Shown: positions 9,965 through 20,354 of the stretch, one piece after another
How the letters are laid out: each line of letters opens with the position of its first letter
Position numbering within the stretch: position 1 is the stretch's first letter
Assembly: GCA_016867835.1 (NCBI GenBank)
Contig: VGIQ01000019.1
Span: forward strand, 1-32,627
Direction: 5' to 3'
From: Calditrichota bacterium
GTDB lineage: Bacteria > Electryoneota > AABM5-125-24 > Hatepunaeales > Hatepunaeaceae
DNA length: 32,627 nt
Translations under genes and position numbers: made by a program
Notes under the pieces: generated by a model
What the model was told of the DNA's origin: nothing
The model's database searches: none
What the model saw: the letters and a program-made list of their open reading frames with translations, nothing else

Positions 9965-12649
9965 GTGGAATTGTCGATTCGCCGATCGCTGATCGGACTG
10001 ATTAGCCTTGCCACCCTCGCGATCTCTCTTGCCCCCTTGCGCCTGTCGGCAGCAGAGAGTGGCGAGCCCGACTCGTCCGATGCCCTTTATCGCGCCTATT
10101 CCGAATTCTACTTCCTGCGGCGCTGGGTCGAGTCCCGGCATGAGTTGATACTTCGCGAGTCATTCCTCGCCTGGCTCTATCAGAGTGCGGCTGCTGAGGC
10201 TGAAGCGCGCGCGGCTCAAAATCCTGCTGCCGTGCTTGAAGCTATGACGCCTCCCGAACTGTCGGGCTGGAGCGAAGACCATTATCTCCCTGAAGAACTC
10301 CCCGAGGATGCCCCTCTTAGGATTCGATTCCGGCAGGTTCTCGACTTTGAGCGCGACGAATTCAACCACAAGTATCTCCAGGCTCGTCTGATCAAGGATC
10401 GGCTGATCGCATCCGCCAACCCGGTCGAACGGAAGCGAATGTTCCGGCGCGACCTTGAGACAGCCCTGTTGGCTTATCGCGATAACGACTATCGTGCCGC
10501 GCTCCTCAGGTTCGATGAGTGTCTCGAAGCCTACGGTTACAGCGATGTCGCCGATGTGGCTTACTATCGCGGTGAGACTTTTCTGGCGTTGAACCTCTAC
10601 GACCAGGCGTATGCCGATTTCCGCTTCGTCGTGGAGCGAACCGCTGAACCGGGTCTTCGTCGCAAATCCCTTGGGCGCTTAGTATCGCTGGCCGGTGACC
10701 GGGGTGATGCCGCCGGCTTGAAGGAGGTGCTCAACCTTTACACCTCCGAGTTCGGCGCTATGTCGGACGCTAACTACTGGCAGACCATAGACGTCGCGGC
10801 ACGCTACTTTTTCGCTGCCGGGAATTGGACAGCCGCAAGGACGCAATCCCTTTCCATTCCTGACAAGTCGGATCGCTACGCCGCAGCGCAGTTGCGCGCC
10901 GCCAATTGTTCTCTCGCTCTTCTCGACCTTGAGGATGCCGAAGAGCGCTTCACCGCGCTATCCAGTCATTCCGGCAAGGATGCAGATGTCAATATCGCTC
11001 GCGAGGCGCAGGTCAAGATAGGCATCATCAATTACTTGCGTGGCGATTGCGACATCGCCTTTACGGAATTTACCCGGATCAAAGGCACTGATGAACTGGC
11101 CGAGCAGGCCGAGTTGATGAGCGCCTGGGCGCTCTATAAACTGAACGCCCTGAGGCAGGCGCGCGAACTGCTACGCCGGTTCATCGATACCCATCCCGGC
11201 AGCCAATACCTTTATGAGGCTCAATGCCTGGACGGCTTCTGCGCCGAACTGATGGGTGAAAACAGCACGGCACTCGAGCACTACCGGCGGGTGATGTCGG
11301 CTCTTGACGACCGGCAGGACTTCCACGACTATAACTATGAACTGAAGTCCATTTCCGAGGTTCAAGGCGCCCTCGCCGGCCTTGAGGAAGCCCTGTTTGT
11401 AGAGGCTGAGCGCGAGTATTTCGATAGTTACGTGGCACTGCATCGCAAGATGATGCAGTTGACTCAAGGGGTTCGGTTCTCCCGGGCTATAAAGACGACG
11501 CCACTCCTAAAGGAAATCATCGCCGAACAGGCTGCCCTGGGTGATCTTTTCAGCCAGCAGGATGCTCTGGAGAGTGCAATCTACGAGACCCAGGACAGTA
11601 AACTGCTTGCCGAATACGAGGCGATCGTCAACCGCCTCTATGAAGCCGGCGGCGATCTTGGTTCGGCATCGGCTTTCTATCTAAAGCAACGTTCCTTGAT
11701 CCAGCGCGAGCAAGATCAGGCGTTTGAAGCATTGATGGCCGACACCCTCGCAGCACGGCTTGAGCGGGAATGGAGCGCATCGCAGGAAACCATAGCACTG
11801 CTCAAAGCCGAGCGCGCCCGAGTCGGCGGTGACGATCCCGAAATGGCTATCGACCTGGCTGGTCTTGAGGTCGATCTGACCGCACTGCAGGATCGTATTC
11901 TTAGAGTCCGCAGCGATTTGCGAAGGATCGGACAGGATCACGTCGTCAGCCGGCTCGAAGACTGGAGTGATTTCGCCTATCGTCGCTACACTTTCGGCGG
12001 CGTCAATTTCGACGACCTCTACGCCCGGCTCGACCGGCTCGAAGCACTTGATACCCATATCCGGACGGCTGGAAAGGTCTTGCAGGATCGCCGGGCGGTC
12101 CACCGTGAAGCGGTTCCCCTCGATGAAAACCTTACCCTTGCCAGCGCCCCAGGTGAGGCTCCTTACTTTGCACCCATGGTGCCGCTTTGGGGACTGGAAT
12201 CGTCTGGTGATGATGCCGCTCCTTCATCCTTGGAAATGGCGCCGCTTGAGGAGGCTGCGCCTGATACCGCCGCTCCCGACACAGGAACGGTGATTCCCGA
12301 GCCGGTGGGTGATGCACCAATCGAGACGCAGCCTGCTCCACCATCGGAAACCGAATCGGAAGTCCGTCCTCCAGAGTCTTCGCCCGAGCCTACGCCCGAA
12401 CCGGATCCTTCGCCCGAGCCTGAGCCAGAGCCTGAGCCTACTCCTGAACCTGAGCCATCGCCCGAGCCTCCATCCGAACCGACTCCCGTGCCGGAGCCAA
12501 CTCCTGAGCCTGTGCCATCGCCCGAGCCTGAGCCATCGCCCGAGCCTGAGCCTGAACCTGAACCTGAGCCCACTCCGCCCTCAGAACCCGAGAGTGCACC
12601 TGAAGAACCTTCGGGAGGTAATTCCAGTGATGCGGAGGGCAATCGATGA
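9965..12649 (+). CDS. Exported TPR-repeat protein with Pro/Glu-rich C-terminal tail
   Basis: The 894-residue product begins with an N-terminal signal sequence (basic RR at 6-7, hydrophobic to about 28, LRLSAAES cleavage region). TPR-like helical pairs follow (for example [25 protein letters not shown] and [25 protein letters not shown], each seen as shorter blocks in the sequence). A coiled-coil region lies near 590-690. The last 110 or so residues are a Pro/Glu/Ser-rich tail that could span the periplasm or peptidoglycan. TPR proteins of this size next to ExbB/ExbD are often parts of gliding or envelope-transport machines; that role is inferred. GTG at 9965 is the longest start. TTG at 9971, six bases after GGAG, is a good alternative. 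It overlaps the next gene by four bases (ATGA). Confidence 0.8.
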   Translation: MELSIRRSLIGLISLATLAISLAPLRLSAAESGEPDSSDALYRAYSEFYFLRRWVESRHELILRESFLAWLYQSAAAEAEARAAQNPAAVLEAMTPPELSGWSEDHYLPEELPEDAPLRIRFRQVLDFERDEFNHKYLQARLIKDRLIASANPVERKRMFRRDLETALLAYRDNDYRAALLRFDECLEAYGYSDVADVAYYRGETFLALNLYDQAYADFRFVVERTAEPGLRRKSLGRLVSLAGDRGDAAGLKEVLNLYTSEFGAMSDANYWQTIDVAARYFFAAGNWTAARTQSLSIPDKSDRYAAAQLRAANCSLALLDLEDAEERFTALSSHSGKDADVNIAREAQVKIGIINYLRGDCDIAFTEFTRIKGTDELAEQAELMSAWALYKLNALRQARELLRRFIDTHPGSQYLYEAQCLDGFCAELMGENSTALEHYRRVMSALDDRQDFHDYNYELKSISEVQGALAGLEEALFVEAEREYFDSYVALHRKMMQLTQGVRFSRAIKTTPLLKEIIAEQAALGDLFSQQDALESAIYETQDSKLLAEYEAIVNRLYEAGGDLGSASAFYLKQRSLIQREQDQAFEALMADTLAARLEREWSASQETIALLKAERARVGGDDPEMAIDLAGLEVDLTALQDRILRVRSDLRRIGQDHVVSRLEDWSDFAYRRYTFGGVNFDDLYARLDRLEALDTHIRTAGKVLQDRRAVHREAVPLDENLTLASAPGEAPYFAPMVPLWGLESSGDDAAPSSLEMAPLEEAAPDTAAPDTGTVIPEPVGDAPIETQPAPPSETESEVRPPESSPEPTPEPDPSPEPEPEPEPTPEPEPSPEPPSEPTPVPEPTPEPVPSPEPEPSPEPEPEPEPEPTPPSEPESAPEEPSGGNSSDAEGNR
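12382..12580 (+). repeat. Degenerate PEPxPEP-encoding tandem repeat
   Basis: The DNA encodes runs of Pro-Glu and Ser/Thr-Pro dipeptides built from CCTGAGCC/CCCGAGCC units, inside the 3' end of the first TPR gene. Extended Pro-Glu tails of this kind are rod-like and resemble the spacer regions of TonB proteins. The repeat DNA is prone to length change. Confidence 0.8.
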
Positions 12650-15600
12650 GAAATCGCCTCTACGCTCTACCTTTGGCGCTCGTGCTCGCCTTGATGGTCC
12701 TTTCAGGTCTGATGCAACTGATCGCGCAGGAACCCGAGGAGAACGAGGATTCACTAAAGGTCGTTCTCGGCCTCGAACAACTTCCTCCTGACGTCCGCGG
12801 ACGCTGGATAGGCTTGCGCAACCAGGTGGATCCAGAGCGCTATGGCGACCTGCTCGGCGAAGGCGAACTGCTCCTCTGGCAGTTGGGAGAATTGCGCCAG
12901 TCGATCGGGATACGGCCACCCACACCCGATATGCCGGCTTATAGCCTATATAGCAGTATCGAAGGCCGGCTGATATCACTTCTCGATAAGATTCAACTCG
13001 CCATCGTCCTGAAGATGCCGGACGAGGAGTTGGAAGGACTGCTTGATTATTACCGCAGCGAAAAGGAGAGCCTTGTGGCGGGAGCGCGCTCCGAGCGACA
13101 ACGCCTGATCGACGAAGGTGTCGCCCTCCTCCGCCAGCATGAGAACGATCCCTACTTCCTGCGTTATCCGCATCGTCGTGCGGCTATAGCAGACCTTTAC
13201 TTCCGGCTCACCGAACTGATTTACGAGGAGTCTTACGACCGGTTCCTCGATGAGACCGACACCTATATAGCCCAACTCGACTCGCTCTCCAAGGTTAACC
13301 CTCAGGCGGTGCAGGGATTGATCCCGCCCAAGCCCGACTATAGCCGGGTATTGGCGATGTATCAGCGCATCGTAGATGAGTTTCCCGCAAGCCAGTTTGC
13401 CGACGACGCACTCTACAACCTCGCGGTGTTGTTCGGTGAAAGCGAGCATCAGAGCGACCGGGTCCAAGCCAACCGGCTGCATGAAACTTTGCTTCGAGTC
13501 TATCCGGAAAGCGACTATCGGCTCAATTCCCTTCGGCGGATCGGCGAATTCTACTTCAACCCGCCGGTCAACGACCTCGAAAAGTCCGTTGAGATCTACC
13601 AACAGATCGCAACCGAGTTCAGCGACACCGAATACCTAAGCGAAGCCTGGTATAAACTCGGTTGGTGCTACTACCGGATGAACGAGATTGAGGCGGCAGT
13701 TGAGCACTTTGCCCGTTCGCTTGACGCAGCGCGCTACGATGAGAGCCGTTCCGCCGGATCCGGAGGGATCGACATCGCCACCGAGTCGATCAACTACATC
13801 GGCATCTGCTTTGCCATCGATCCCCGGGACTGGAAAGGCGCCGGAATCGGCAATTTGGTCGCCTGGCTCGACACGAATCCCGAACGAAGGACTCGCTACG
13901 GCCGCCGGTTGATCGTCCAGTTGGGCGACATCTATCATCTGCAAATTGGTCGCCATGCAGATGCCGTCGAGGCTTATGAGCGGTTCGTCGCATTCTATCC
14001 GCTCGATCCACGCACCTGGAAGATCGCTCGCAGTGTCGTAGAAATTTTCCAAAGCGGCGAGATTTACAATCCACAGCGCGCCTACGGCGAGAAGATCAAG
14101 TTTTTCCAGACCTTCAGTCCCGATTCTGTCTGGTGGGCCGCGAACGATGATCCAGCCGGGCGTAATGAACTTACTATTCTGCTTGAGAGTTATCTCGATC
14201 TGATCCTGCAGGAAACCCTGGCGCTGGCGAGCCAGTCGAACTCACCGGAACTATTTGCCGACTACGAGCGCTTTGCCCGCCAGTATCTCCGCTTTTGGCC
14301 GCACGGTCCAAATGCTTATCGAATCCATTACAACCTCGCCTCCTCGCTCGAGAAGAGCCGCGACAAGCGTATGCTGGCTTTGCGCGAATACTGGCAGGTC
14401 GTCAACGCCTACACTGACACCTCCAATCGAGCCGTTGCTGCTCAGCGCATAGTCGGCATAGCACAGGATTTGATGAAGGAAGAGCGCGAAGGGACGATTC
14501 GCCTCACCGCCCAGGGCACAATTGAACCGGGAGTGGGAGTCGTTGCCGATGCAGCCGTTGACACCTCCGTCGCTCTGCCGATACCGACTCCGTTAATGAA
14601 TGGAGAAGCGCTCCTTCTCACCTCGTTCGACCTGTTTGTCAGCCTTTATCCGGCATCCCCGCTGGTGCAGCAGATGCTTTATCAGGCCGGGAGCATTCTC
14701 TACGACCACAACCGGTTCGCCGATTCGCGCCTCTATCTGGAGCGACTTCTTGCCGAGTTCCCGGACAGTAAGTTTACCGAGGATGCCTACACCTTGCTCC
14801 TCGAAAGTCGGTTCCGGATGAATGAGTTTGCCGAGGTCGAGGGGATCGCGGCTCGGATCAAGGACGCAAAGGTCTCGGACAAACTTCGCGAAGCCGCCGG
14901 CAAGCGCAAGGCCGAGTCGGTCTTCCTCAACGCATCGAATCTGAAGCAGGGTGAGGATCACTACGCGGCAGCGGCAGAATTCCGACGCGTTGCACTCGAA
15001 TCACCAGACTTTCAATTCGCCGACCGGTCGCTCTTTCAAGCCGGACTCGAGTTCAACCTGGCCGAAGCCTGGAAAGAGGCTAACGAGGCCTTTCTCTTGC
15101 TCGCCGACCGCTATCCCAAGTCGGAGTTTGGCGACAAGTCACTTTACAATGCCGGCTTCAACCTCCAGAGCAATCTGAAACAGCCGGCCCAATCAGCTGC
15201 AGTCTTTGAGCGACTAGCCAACGCCTTCCCGCAGTCCGATCTGACCCAGGGTGCGCTCTCCAATGCCAGCGCCAACTTCAATCAGGTGGAGGATCACCGT
15301 TCGGCAATCCGGGTCAATGAACTCTACGTTAAACTCTACCCCGCGGCTGAGGATGCAAGCGTCTATCTCTTTGAGAATGCGTCGCACTACCTGAAGCTGG
15401 GCGAGGTTGATAAAGCCAACGACATCTATCGCCGCTTTGCCGAGCGTTATCCCGACGATCCGCGCACTGTGCAAGCCTATTTCGAGCGTGGCAAATACCT
15501 CCTCGATAAAGGTGACCGCGCCGGTTCCGCCAAGGAATATACCGCCACTGTCGATGCTCATCAGCGACTGGTAGGACGCGATCTTGCCGGTTCACCGCGC

Positions 15601-18054
15601 TATGCTTCGCAAGCCCTTTCGGCGCTTCTCCTTTGGGAACAGGAAGAGTATGCCAAACTCCGCCTGAATGTCCCTGAGGCGCAGTTCGCCGCTACCAAGG
15701 AGCGCAAGAAGCAGTGGCGCAATGCGATGGTCGAGAAGTATCAGCAACTGGCCCGACTTGGTCAGAAGGAAGCCTACCGGGCTTTCTACCAGATGGGACT
15801 TCTCGACGAGGACTTCGCTCGCAACACCTACGCCCTCGAGAATCCTCCCGGAAAGACCGATCAAGCCCGACAGGAGGCGCTCGCCAAACTGATTGACGAG
15901 TCGATTATCCTGAATCTCGTCGCTGCGCAGACCTACCGCAGCGGATACGACAATCTTACCGGCATTATCCAGCCGCTTGAGCAGGAGCGCGCCAAACGCG
16001 GCGTTGAATTCGCTAGTTACAGCGAAATGGTCGCACGCCTGCAGAAGGACGAATCTGCAATTGGGGTTGCCGATTCGCTCTCCAGGATGACCAGTCTCCA
16101 ACGGGCACTGGTGGAACTCGACTCGGCGCTTATCGAAGCTCAGCGTTGGTCGGACTCCTGCCGATTGAAGATTCCTGAAGTTGTCTTCCGCAATGGCGAC
16201 TATCTGACTCGCCTCTGGAAGTCGAGTGGCTTCAATGTCCGTTCGACCGACAAGGACGAGGAGGTTCGAATGCTCTTCCGTGAGGAAGCAGTCAAGAACC
16301 TGGTCACACCGCTGGCACCGGAAGTGATTGGGCAGTATGCTCAAGCCCTCCTGACGGCACGTGAGGTCGGACTTGCCGAACCCTGGCGCAGCCGGGCCGA
16401 GCAAGGTTACGCCGCAACGCTCGATACACTCTTGTCGCAGTATGTCGAGCAAGTTAATCTGGCTCAATCGCGCCTCGATCGCTACATCGGGCAGTATGAG
16501 ACGATGCTCCCCCGGGGAGGGAACGCCAAGTCTCCCCAAGGCTTCTATCCCGATGAAATGGGTGGCATCATCCTCGATCAGATCGAGTATGTGAATGCCT
16601 TCTTGGGTGATTTGCTTGCGGCTTACCGGCTAACGCTCGACACCCTCGCATCGTATCATCTGCCCTATGGCTTCGGCGAACAAGCCAACAATAAGGCACT
16701 CGGCTATCTGCTTGAAAAGGCCAATCAGTTTCAACGTTATATAGAAGATGCCCGCCGGCGTCACGAGCAGTATGCCGCGAAGTATGATGAGACGAGCGAG
16801 ATTCACTGGGACGACGCTGCGGTGGCCTTCGAAGACGCCGCCGGCAATTTCGCAACCTATGAGGCTGCACTGCTCGAGGGGGCGTTCCAGTTGCGTCAGG
16901 ACTATGCACTTTCGGGTGAGACCGGCATCGAAATCATGCATCGCCTGATTGCCCTCAACCCCGATCGATATGCGGCAATGGCAGGCATTGCGGCGCAGCA
17001 AAACGCGATCGTGACCGATGCCCGGTGGAAAATCTGGGCGGAAAGTGTGGACGGCTTCCAGGATGTGCAATTCGACGATGGAGAATGGCTTGCTTCAGTT
17101 GAGTCCCGCTTCCCGGGCGGATCGGCATTTGGAATCCTCGACAGCCTGGGTGCGCGTTCAATCTGGTTTAGTCGCGAACGGCCGCTTCCGGTTACCCAGG
17201 TAATAGAAGTCCCGGTCGAGACTCCTCCACCGGCGGAAACGCCTGCCCCTGTAGAATCGTCTTCCGACACGACCGGATCCGATTCTATAGCCGGCGAAGC
17301 GACCGAAATGGATATGCTCTCACTTGAGGAGTCAGCCGAAAGTGATACTTCGGGTGGATCGGGAGAAGATGCGATGCCTGAGGATACCCTTGCAAGTGCC
17401 GGGGAGACGCCTACGACAACGCCGGCCCCTTTCACACCGCCGCCTCCCGAACGTCGCACCATTGAAGTAATTCCCCCCGAGGAAGAGGCGCTATACCGCC
17501 TCTGGATGGAGTCCGACAGCGCCGGTGTTCGTCGCTACTGGTTCCGCCGGACTTTCGCGCTCGAAGAGAAACCGACATCGGGCCGAGTCTGGGCTACCGC
17601 CGACGACAACTACAGCCTATTCGTCAACGGCACATATGTGTCCGAAGACAAGCCGGACGAGGTTGACTGGCAGATGGTCGATGAGATCAACATCACCGAT
17701 TACCTGCAGGTTGGACGAAACGTCATTGCCTTCGAGGCTTCGGATGTGGACGCGACGCGCTATGGGCTGCTCGCCGGTCTGATCTACGAGGTCGTCCCGG
17801 ATCTTCAGAAACAACTTTCTTCGGTCGTAGATCGAGCCCGGCAGGAAGACCTTCGGCGCAAGTCTGAGAGTGCTGCCTGGTTGAGGTTCGCCGGCACACC
17901 CAAGACGCCGCAGGCAACCCCCGAAACTGTTGCCATCAGCGTAACTCCAGCACCCGGAGAAGAGCTCTCCACGCCGCCGAGGCCTGCTGTCGAGAAGCCG
18001 ACTCCGGAACAGTTGCACGACTTTCGCGTCAACATAAGGAACAAGTTGCGCTAA
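12646..18054 (+). CDS. Giant exported TPR protein with C-terminal galactose-binding-like domain
   Basis: This 1802-residue protein begins with a signal peptide or anchor (hydrophobic about 9-27). Many tetratricopeptide-type units follow between about 220 and 1000 (patterns such as [42 protein letters not shown]). A long helical, coiled-coil-like middle (about 1000-1500) comes next. An acidic Pro/Ser/Thr-rich linker spans about 1525-1610. Residues about 1615-1715 form a beta-rich domain ([17 protein letters not shown] ... [11 protein letters not shown]) like the N-terminal sandwich of rhamnosidases and other galactose-binding-like folds, which often bind sugars. GGAGG (12634-12638) precedes the ATG by seven bases. 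It lies between another TPR gene and exbB/exbD, suggesting a structural or cargo part of the same envelope complex. Confidence 0.82.
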   Translation: MRNRLYALPLALVLALMVLSGLMQLIAQEPEENEDSLKVVLGLEQLPPDVRGRWIGLRNQVDPERYGDLLGEGELLLWQLGELRQSIGIRPPTPDMPAYSLYSSIEGRLISLLDKIQLAIVLKMPDEELEGLLDYYRSEKESLVAGARSERQRLIDEGVALLRQHENDPYFLRYPHRRAAIADLYFRLTELIYEESYDRFLDETDTYIAQLDSLSKVNPQAVQGLIPPKPDYSRVLAMYQRIVDEFPASQFADDALYNLAVLFGESEHQSDRVQANRLHETLLRVYPESDYRLNSLRRIGEFYFNPPVNDLEKSVEIYQQIATEFSDTEYLSEAWYKLGWCYYRMNEIEAAVEHFARSLDAARYDESRSAGSGGIDIATESINYIGICFAIDPRDWKGAGIGNLVAWLDTNPERRTRYGRRLIVQLGDIYHLQIGRHADAVEAYERFVAFYPLDPRTWKIARSVVEIFQSGEIYNPQRAYGEKIKFFQTFSPDSVWWAANDDPAGRNELTILLESYLDLILQETLALASQSNSPELFADYERFARQYLRFWPHGPNAYRIHYNLASSLEKSRDKRMLALREYWQVVNAYTDTSNRAVAAQRIVGIAQDLMKEEREGTIRLTAQGTIEPGVGVVADAAVDTSVALPIPTPLMNGEALLLTSFDLFVSLYPASPLVQQMLYQAGSILYDHNRFADSRLYLERLLAEFPDSKFTEDAYTLLLESRFRMNEFAEVEGIAARIKDAKVSDKLREAAGKRKAESVFLNASNLKQGEDHYAAAAEFRRVALESPDFQFADRSLFQAGLEFNLAEAWKEANEAFLLLADRYPKSEFGDKSLYNAGFNLQSNLKQPAQSAAVFERLANAFPQSDLTQGALSNASANFNQVEDHRSAIRVNELYVKLYPAAEDASVYLFENASHYLKLGEVDKANDIYRRFAERYPDDPRTVQAYFERGKYLLDKGDRAGSAKEYTATVDAHQRLVGRDLAGSPRYASQALSALLLWEQEEYAKLRLNVPEAQFAATKERKKQWRNAMVEKYQQLARLGQKEAYRAFYQMGLLDEDFARNTYALENPPGKTDQARQEALAKLIDESIILNLVAAQTYRSGYDNLTGIIQPLEQERAKRGVEFASYSEMVARLQKDESAIGVADSLSRMTSLQRALVELDSALIEAQRWSDSCRLKIPEVVFRNGDYLTRLWKSSGFNVRSTDKDEEVRMLFREEAVKNLVTPLAPEVIGQYAQALLTAREVGLAEPWRSRAEQGYAATLDTLLSQYVEQVNLAQSRLDRYIGQYETMLPRGGNAKSPQGFYPDEMGGIILDQIEYVNAFLGDLLAAYRLTLDTLASYHLPYGFGEQANNKALGYLLEKANQFQRYIEDARRRHEQYAAKYDETSEIHWDDAAVAFEDAAGNFATYEAALLEGAFQLRQDYALSGETGIEIMHRLIALNPDRYAAMAGIAAQQNAIVTDARWKIWAESVDGFQDVQFDDGEWLASVESRFPGGSAFGILDSLGARSIWFSRERPLPVTQVIEVPVETPPPAETPAPVESSSDTTGSDSIAGEATEMDMLSLEESAESDTSGGSGEDAMPEDTLASAGETPTTTPAPFTPPPPERRTIEVIPPEEEALYRLWMESDSAGVRRYWFRRTFALEEKPTSGRVWATADDNYSLFVNGTYVSEDKPDEVDWQMVDEINITDYLQVGRNVIAFEASDVDATRYGLLAGLIYEVVPDLQKQLSSVVDRARQEDLRRKSESAAWLRFAGTPKTPQATPETVAISVTPAPGEELSTPPRPAVEKPTPEQLHDFRVNIRNKLR

Positions 18055-18386
18055 TGGACTATTCCAAACATCCGCGACCGTTATTCTGGAGCATAGCCGC
18101 AGTTGCGGTGGTGACTTCCTCGCTTCCGGCTCAGCAACCCGCCAGGAGCGGATCCGAAGAGGTCCTAATGCTGGAGGAGATCCGCATCGAAGTCCAGCCT
18201 GAGCGTCCTACGGTCGTCATCACCATTCCGCGACAGCGCCCTTCCATCAAGCCGGTAGCGCTGAGCAAGGACATTGAGACCCTGGCGCAAGGTGAAGCGC
18301 ACCGGGTAAAGCCCCGACTTTCCGATCTGACACCGGCTCAGGTCGAAGATGAGCAAAAGATGCTTGCCAAAGAGCGAACGCCGTAG
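18054..18386 (+). CDS. Small exported protein of unknown function in the TPR/Exb cluster
   Basis: The 110-residue product starts one base inside the upstream stop (TAATG), so it is probably coupled to the giant TPR gene. A signal peptide is likely (hydrophobic about 10-25, ending LPAQQ). The mature part has a beta-like stretch EEIRIEVQPERPTVVITIP followed by a charged tail rich in Lys, Glu and Pro. It matches no family I recognise. Its fixed position between a TPR protein and ExbB suggests an accessory periplasmic component. Confidence 0.65.
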   Translation: MDYSKHPRPLFWSIAAVAVVTSSLPAQQPARSGSEEVLMLEEIRIEVQPERPTVVITIPRQRPSIKPVALSKDIETLAQGEAHRVKPRLSDLTPAQVEDEQKMLAKERTP

Positions 18387-18392
18387 TATATT
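18364..18392 (+). promoter_or_regulatory. Probable promoter for exbB
   Basis: TTGCCA (18364-18369) and TATATT (18387-18392) are separated by 17 bases, with the spacer covering the stop codon of the preceding gene. The following 145 bases to the exbB ATG contain no gene. They would form a long leader ending in the ribosome binding site GGAGGA at 18521-18526. Confidence 0.5.
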
Positions 18393-18536
18393 GTGCGCTC
18401 GTATTCGACCCGGCGGGGAGACACCTCTCCGCACTAAGACTTTCAAACGAATGCCGGCCATCATCCGCGCGGGCGGAACGTCCGGACTCACAAGACATAA
18501 ATCAACAATCCGAGACTGACGGAGGACCAAGGTCTA

Positions 18537-19178
18537 ATGGCATCGCAATTCTTCCATACGTTCAGCACCAGCGTTCCGGGCTGGCAGATGATGTGGGCGA
18601 TCCTGCTCTTCGGGATCTTCACCATCGCCATAATCATCGAACGCGGGCTCTTCATTTACGTGAAGTCGAACGTCAACGCGAACCTCTTTATGGCGGAGAT
18701 TCGCAAACTGGTGTCAGCAGGCGACTTCAAGAAAGCGATCGCGCTTTGTAAGTCGGCTGGTGAGAAAGCCCTTCCCAAGGTTGTCCATGCGGCTCTCTCT
18801 GAGGCTGACCGCCGGGAGTTCGTCGATTATCGCGCGGTCCAGAACGCTGTGGACGAAGCCACCCTCGAACTGATCCCCAGACTCTCCAAGCGGACCGGCT
18901 TCCTCGCCGTGCTCGGCAACATCGCCACCCTCACCGGTCTTCTTGGCACCATCTACGGTCTGATCATCTCCTTCTCGGCGGCCGGTTCAGCCGGTGGAGG
19001 TGCCGAAGCGTTGGCTCAAGGTATCGGTATTGCGATGTTCACGACTTTGTGGGGCCTTGTCGTTGCCATCCCGGCCATCATCGCCTACACATTGATCAAC
19101 ACCAAGACCAACGACATCATCGACGACATCGACGAGCACTCGGTCAAACTGATACACCTCCTGACCGGAGGCAAGTAA
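18537..19178 (+). CDS. exbB: ExbB/TolQ/MotA-family proton channel protein
   Basis: The 213-residue inner-membrane protein of the proton-driven energising complex has helix 1 at about 18-42. A cytoplasmic segment follows (about 45-118). Helices 2 and 3 lie at about 121-146 and 162-188 and contain the family motif TGLLGTIYGLI and TTLWGLVVAIPA. Threonines T138 and T170 appear to match the conserved pore threonines of ExbB. The start is secured by GGAGGA ten bases upstream. It is followed with no gap by the first exbD. With ExbD it would convert proton flow to motion of the TonB-like partner encoded two genes later. Confidence 0.92.
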   Translation: MASQFFHTFSTSVPGWQMMWAILLFGIFTIAIIIERGLFIYVKSNVNANLFMAEIRKLVSAGDFKKAIALCKSAGEKALPKVVHAALSEADRREFVDYRAVQNAVDEATLELIPRLSKRTGFLAVLGNIATLTGLLGTIYGLIISFSAAGSAGGGAEALAQGIGIAMFTTLWGLVVAIPAIIAYTLINTKTNDIIDDIDEHSVKLIHLLTGGK

Positions 19179-19787
19179 GTGGCTTTCAAACCCTCGCTTA
19201 AGAAGAAGCGGGAGCCGGAAAGCACCGAACTGAACCTGCTGCCGGTGATGAATCTTATCATCGTGCTGATTCCAATGCTCTTGAGCGTTGCAAAGTTGAC
19301 CCAGATGGCGCTCCTCGAATACCTCCCTCCGGCTGAAGCCGCCGAGGCTGAGGATGCGGGCGCGCCGCCGCAAGAGCAAGGCGCCGGCGACAAGCCGACT
19401 ACCCTCAGTCTGCTTGTCAATATCGCCGAATCCGGCTTGCAGGTCAGCATGTTCAATAAGGTCGAGCCGGGTCCTTATTTCTTCGAGATACCTCTGAAGC
19501 CCGATGGTGAATACGATTACGCGACTCTGACCCAACGCCTCTACGAAGTGAAAGAGCGCGAGGTCGGTTCGCCTGTCGGTGCCGATTCGGTGCTGAATGA
19601 CAAAACCGGTCGATATGACGTCTTCCCGACCTACCGGGTCAAAGACGGGCGGGAGGTCTCTATTACCGCCATCGGCCGGACGTCGTTCCAAAACGTAGTC
19701 CGGGTGATGGATGCCTGCCGCAACATCACATTTGCCGGCGAAATGCAGGAACTCTTCCCGATCACGATCCTGAAGCAGTTCCAGTAG
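19179..19787 (+). CDS. exbD: ExbD/TolR-family protein 1, membrane Asp replaced by Asn
   Basis: The 202-residue product has one N-terminal membrane helix (about 18-38) followed by a periplasmic domain. The usual ExbD pattern places an essential protonatable aspartate three residues after the conserved proline. Here the motif is LNLLPVMNLIIVLIPMLL, with N25 at that position. Thus this copy probably cannot carry a proton itself. The periplasmic part is longer than in E. coli ExbD and includes a Glu/Ala/Gly-rich linker (50-70). It starts with GTG directly after the exbB stop, with GGAGG (19167-19171) as ribosome binding site. Confidence 0.85.
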   Translation: MAFKPSLKKKREPESTELNLLPVMNLIIVLIPMLLSVAKLTQMALLEYLPPAEAAEAEDAGAPPQEQGAGDKPTTLSLLVNIAESGLQVSMFNKVEPGPYFFEIPLKPDGEYDYATLTQRLYEVKEREVGSPVGADSVLNDKTGRYDVFPTYRVKDGREVSITAIGRTSFQNVVRVMDACRNITFAGEMQELFPITILKQFQ

Positions 19788-19825
19788 TCTCGATTCCGCA
19801 AGACTTGAACCTCAAGGAACCATAA

Positions 19826-20347
19826 ATGGCGTTTGCACCCTCGAAGAGCGGCAAGCACCGCCGCAAGGAGAAGGGCGAACTCTTGCTCAACTCGATGATG
19901 GACATGATGACCATCATCCTGCTCTTTCTCTTAAAGACGATGGGATCATCGGGAGCCCTGCTCCGGCCCTCGCCCTATGTCTCCCTGCCGGAGGCACAGC
20001 GCGAGAAGGAACCGGAGAAAGGACTCGGAATCCTTATCACCGGAATGGGCGTATTCGAAGATGTTGAGGCGAAACGCGATGCCGCTGGAAACCTTCTGCC
20101 TCCGCGCCAGATTTCGGACACTGAGGAGATGAGCGACCCTGCCAATGTGGTCGTCCCAAGCCTTGAAGACTTCCTCCGCGAGCATAAGGACTTCACCCTC
20201 CGGCTCGGCAAGCCGTTCAAGGGCGAAATCACCGTCCAATGCGATAAAGAGGTAACCTACGACTGGCTGCTTAAAGTGATCAACACCTGCGGCCAGACTG
20301 AATACGCCTCGATCGACTTTGTCGTCCTTAAAGCGAAGAAATCGTGA
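19826..20347 (+). CDS. exbD: ExbD/TolR-family protein 2, membrane Asp retained
   Basis: The 173-residue paralogue has a basic N-terminus, then a membrane helix with LLLNSMMDMMTIILLFLL. D26 sits at the position of the essential ExbD aspartate. A periplasmic domain (about 50-170) ends with a TolR-like fold region (PFKGEITVQCDKEVTYDWLL, seen in shorter blocks). It shares the N-terminal MAFxPS start with the first copy, pointing to ancient duplication. AAGGA (19814-19818) lies seven bases before the ATG. It probably pairs with copy 1 in an ExbB5-ExbD heterodimer. Confidence 0.85.
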   Translation: MAFAPSKSGKHRRKEKGELLLNSMMDMMTIILLFLLKTMGSSGALLRPSPYVSLPEAQREKEPEKGLGILITGMGVFEDVEAKRDAAGNLLPPRQISDTEEMSDPANVVVPSLEDFLREHKDFTLRLGKPFKGEITVQCDKEVTYDWLLKVINTCGQTEYASIDFVVLKAKKS

Positions 20348-20354
20348 GGAAGAT

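Noticed and set aside
12163-12642. Reverse-strand Gly/Ser-repeat open frame
   Set aside because: It is the mirror of the Pro/Glu repeat in the first TPR gene, with no start signal.
15592-16539. Reverse-strand 315-codon open frame inside the giant TPR gene
   Set aside because: No recognisable domain, and the forward frame carries a continuous repeat protein.
20319-20354. Longer N-terminus for the TonB-like protein from a TTG start
   Set aside because: The ATG at 20355 has GAGGA at good spacing, whereas the longer form would overlap the second exbD without a ribosome binding site.
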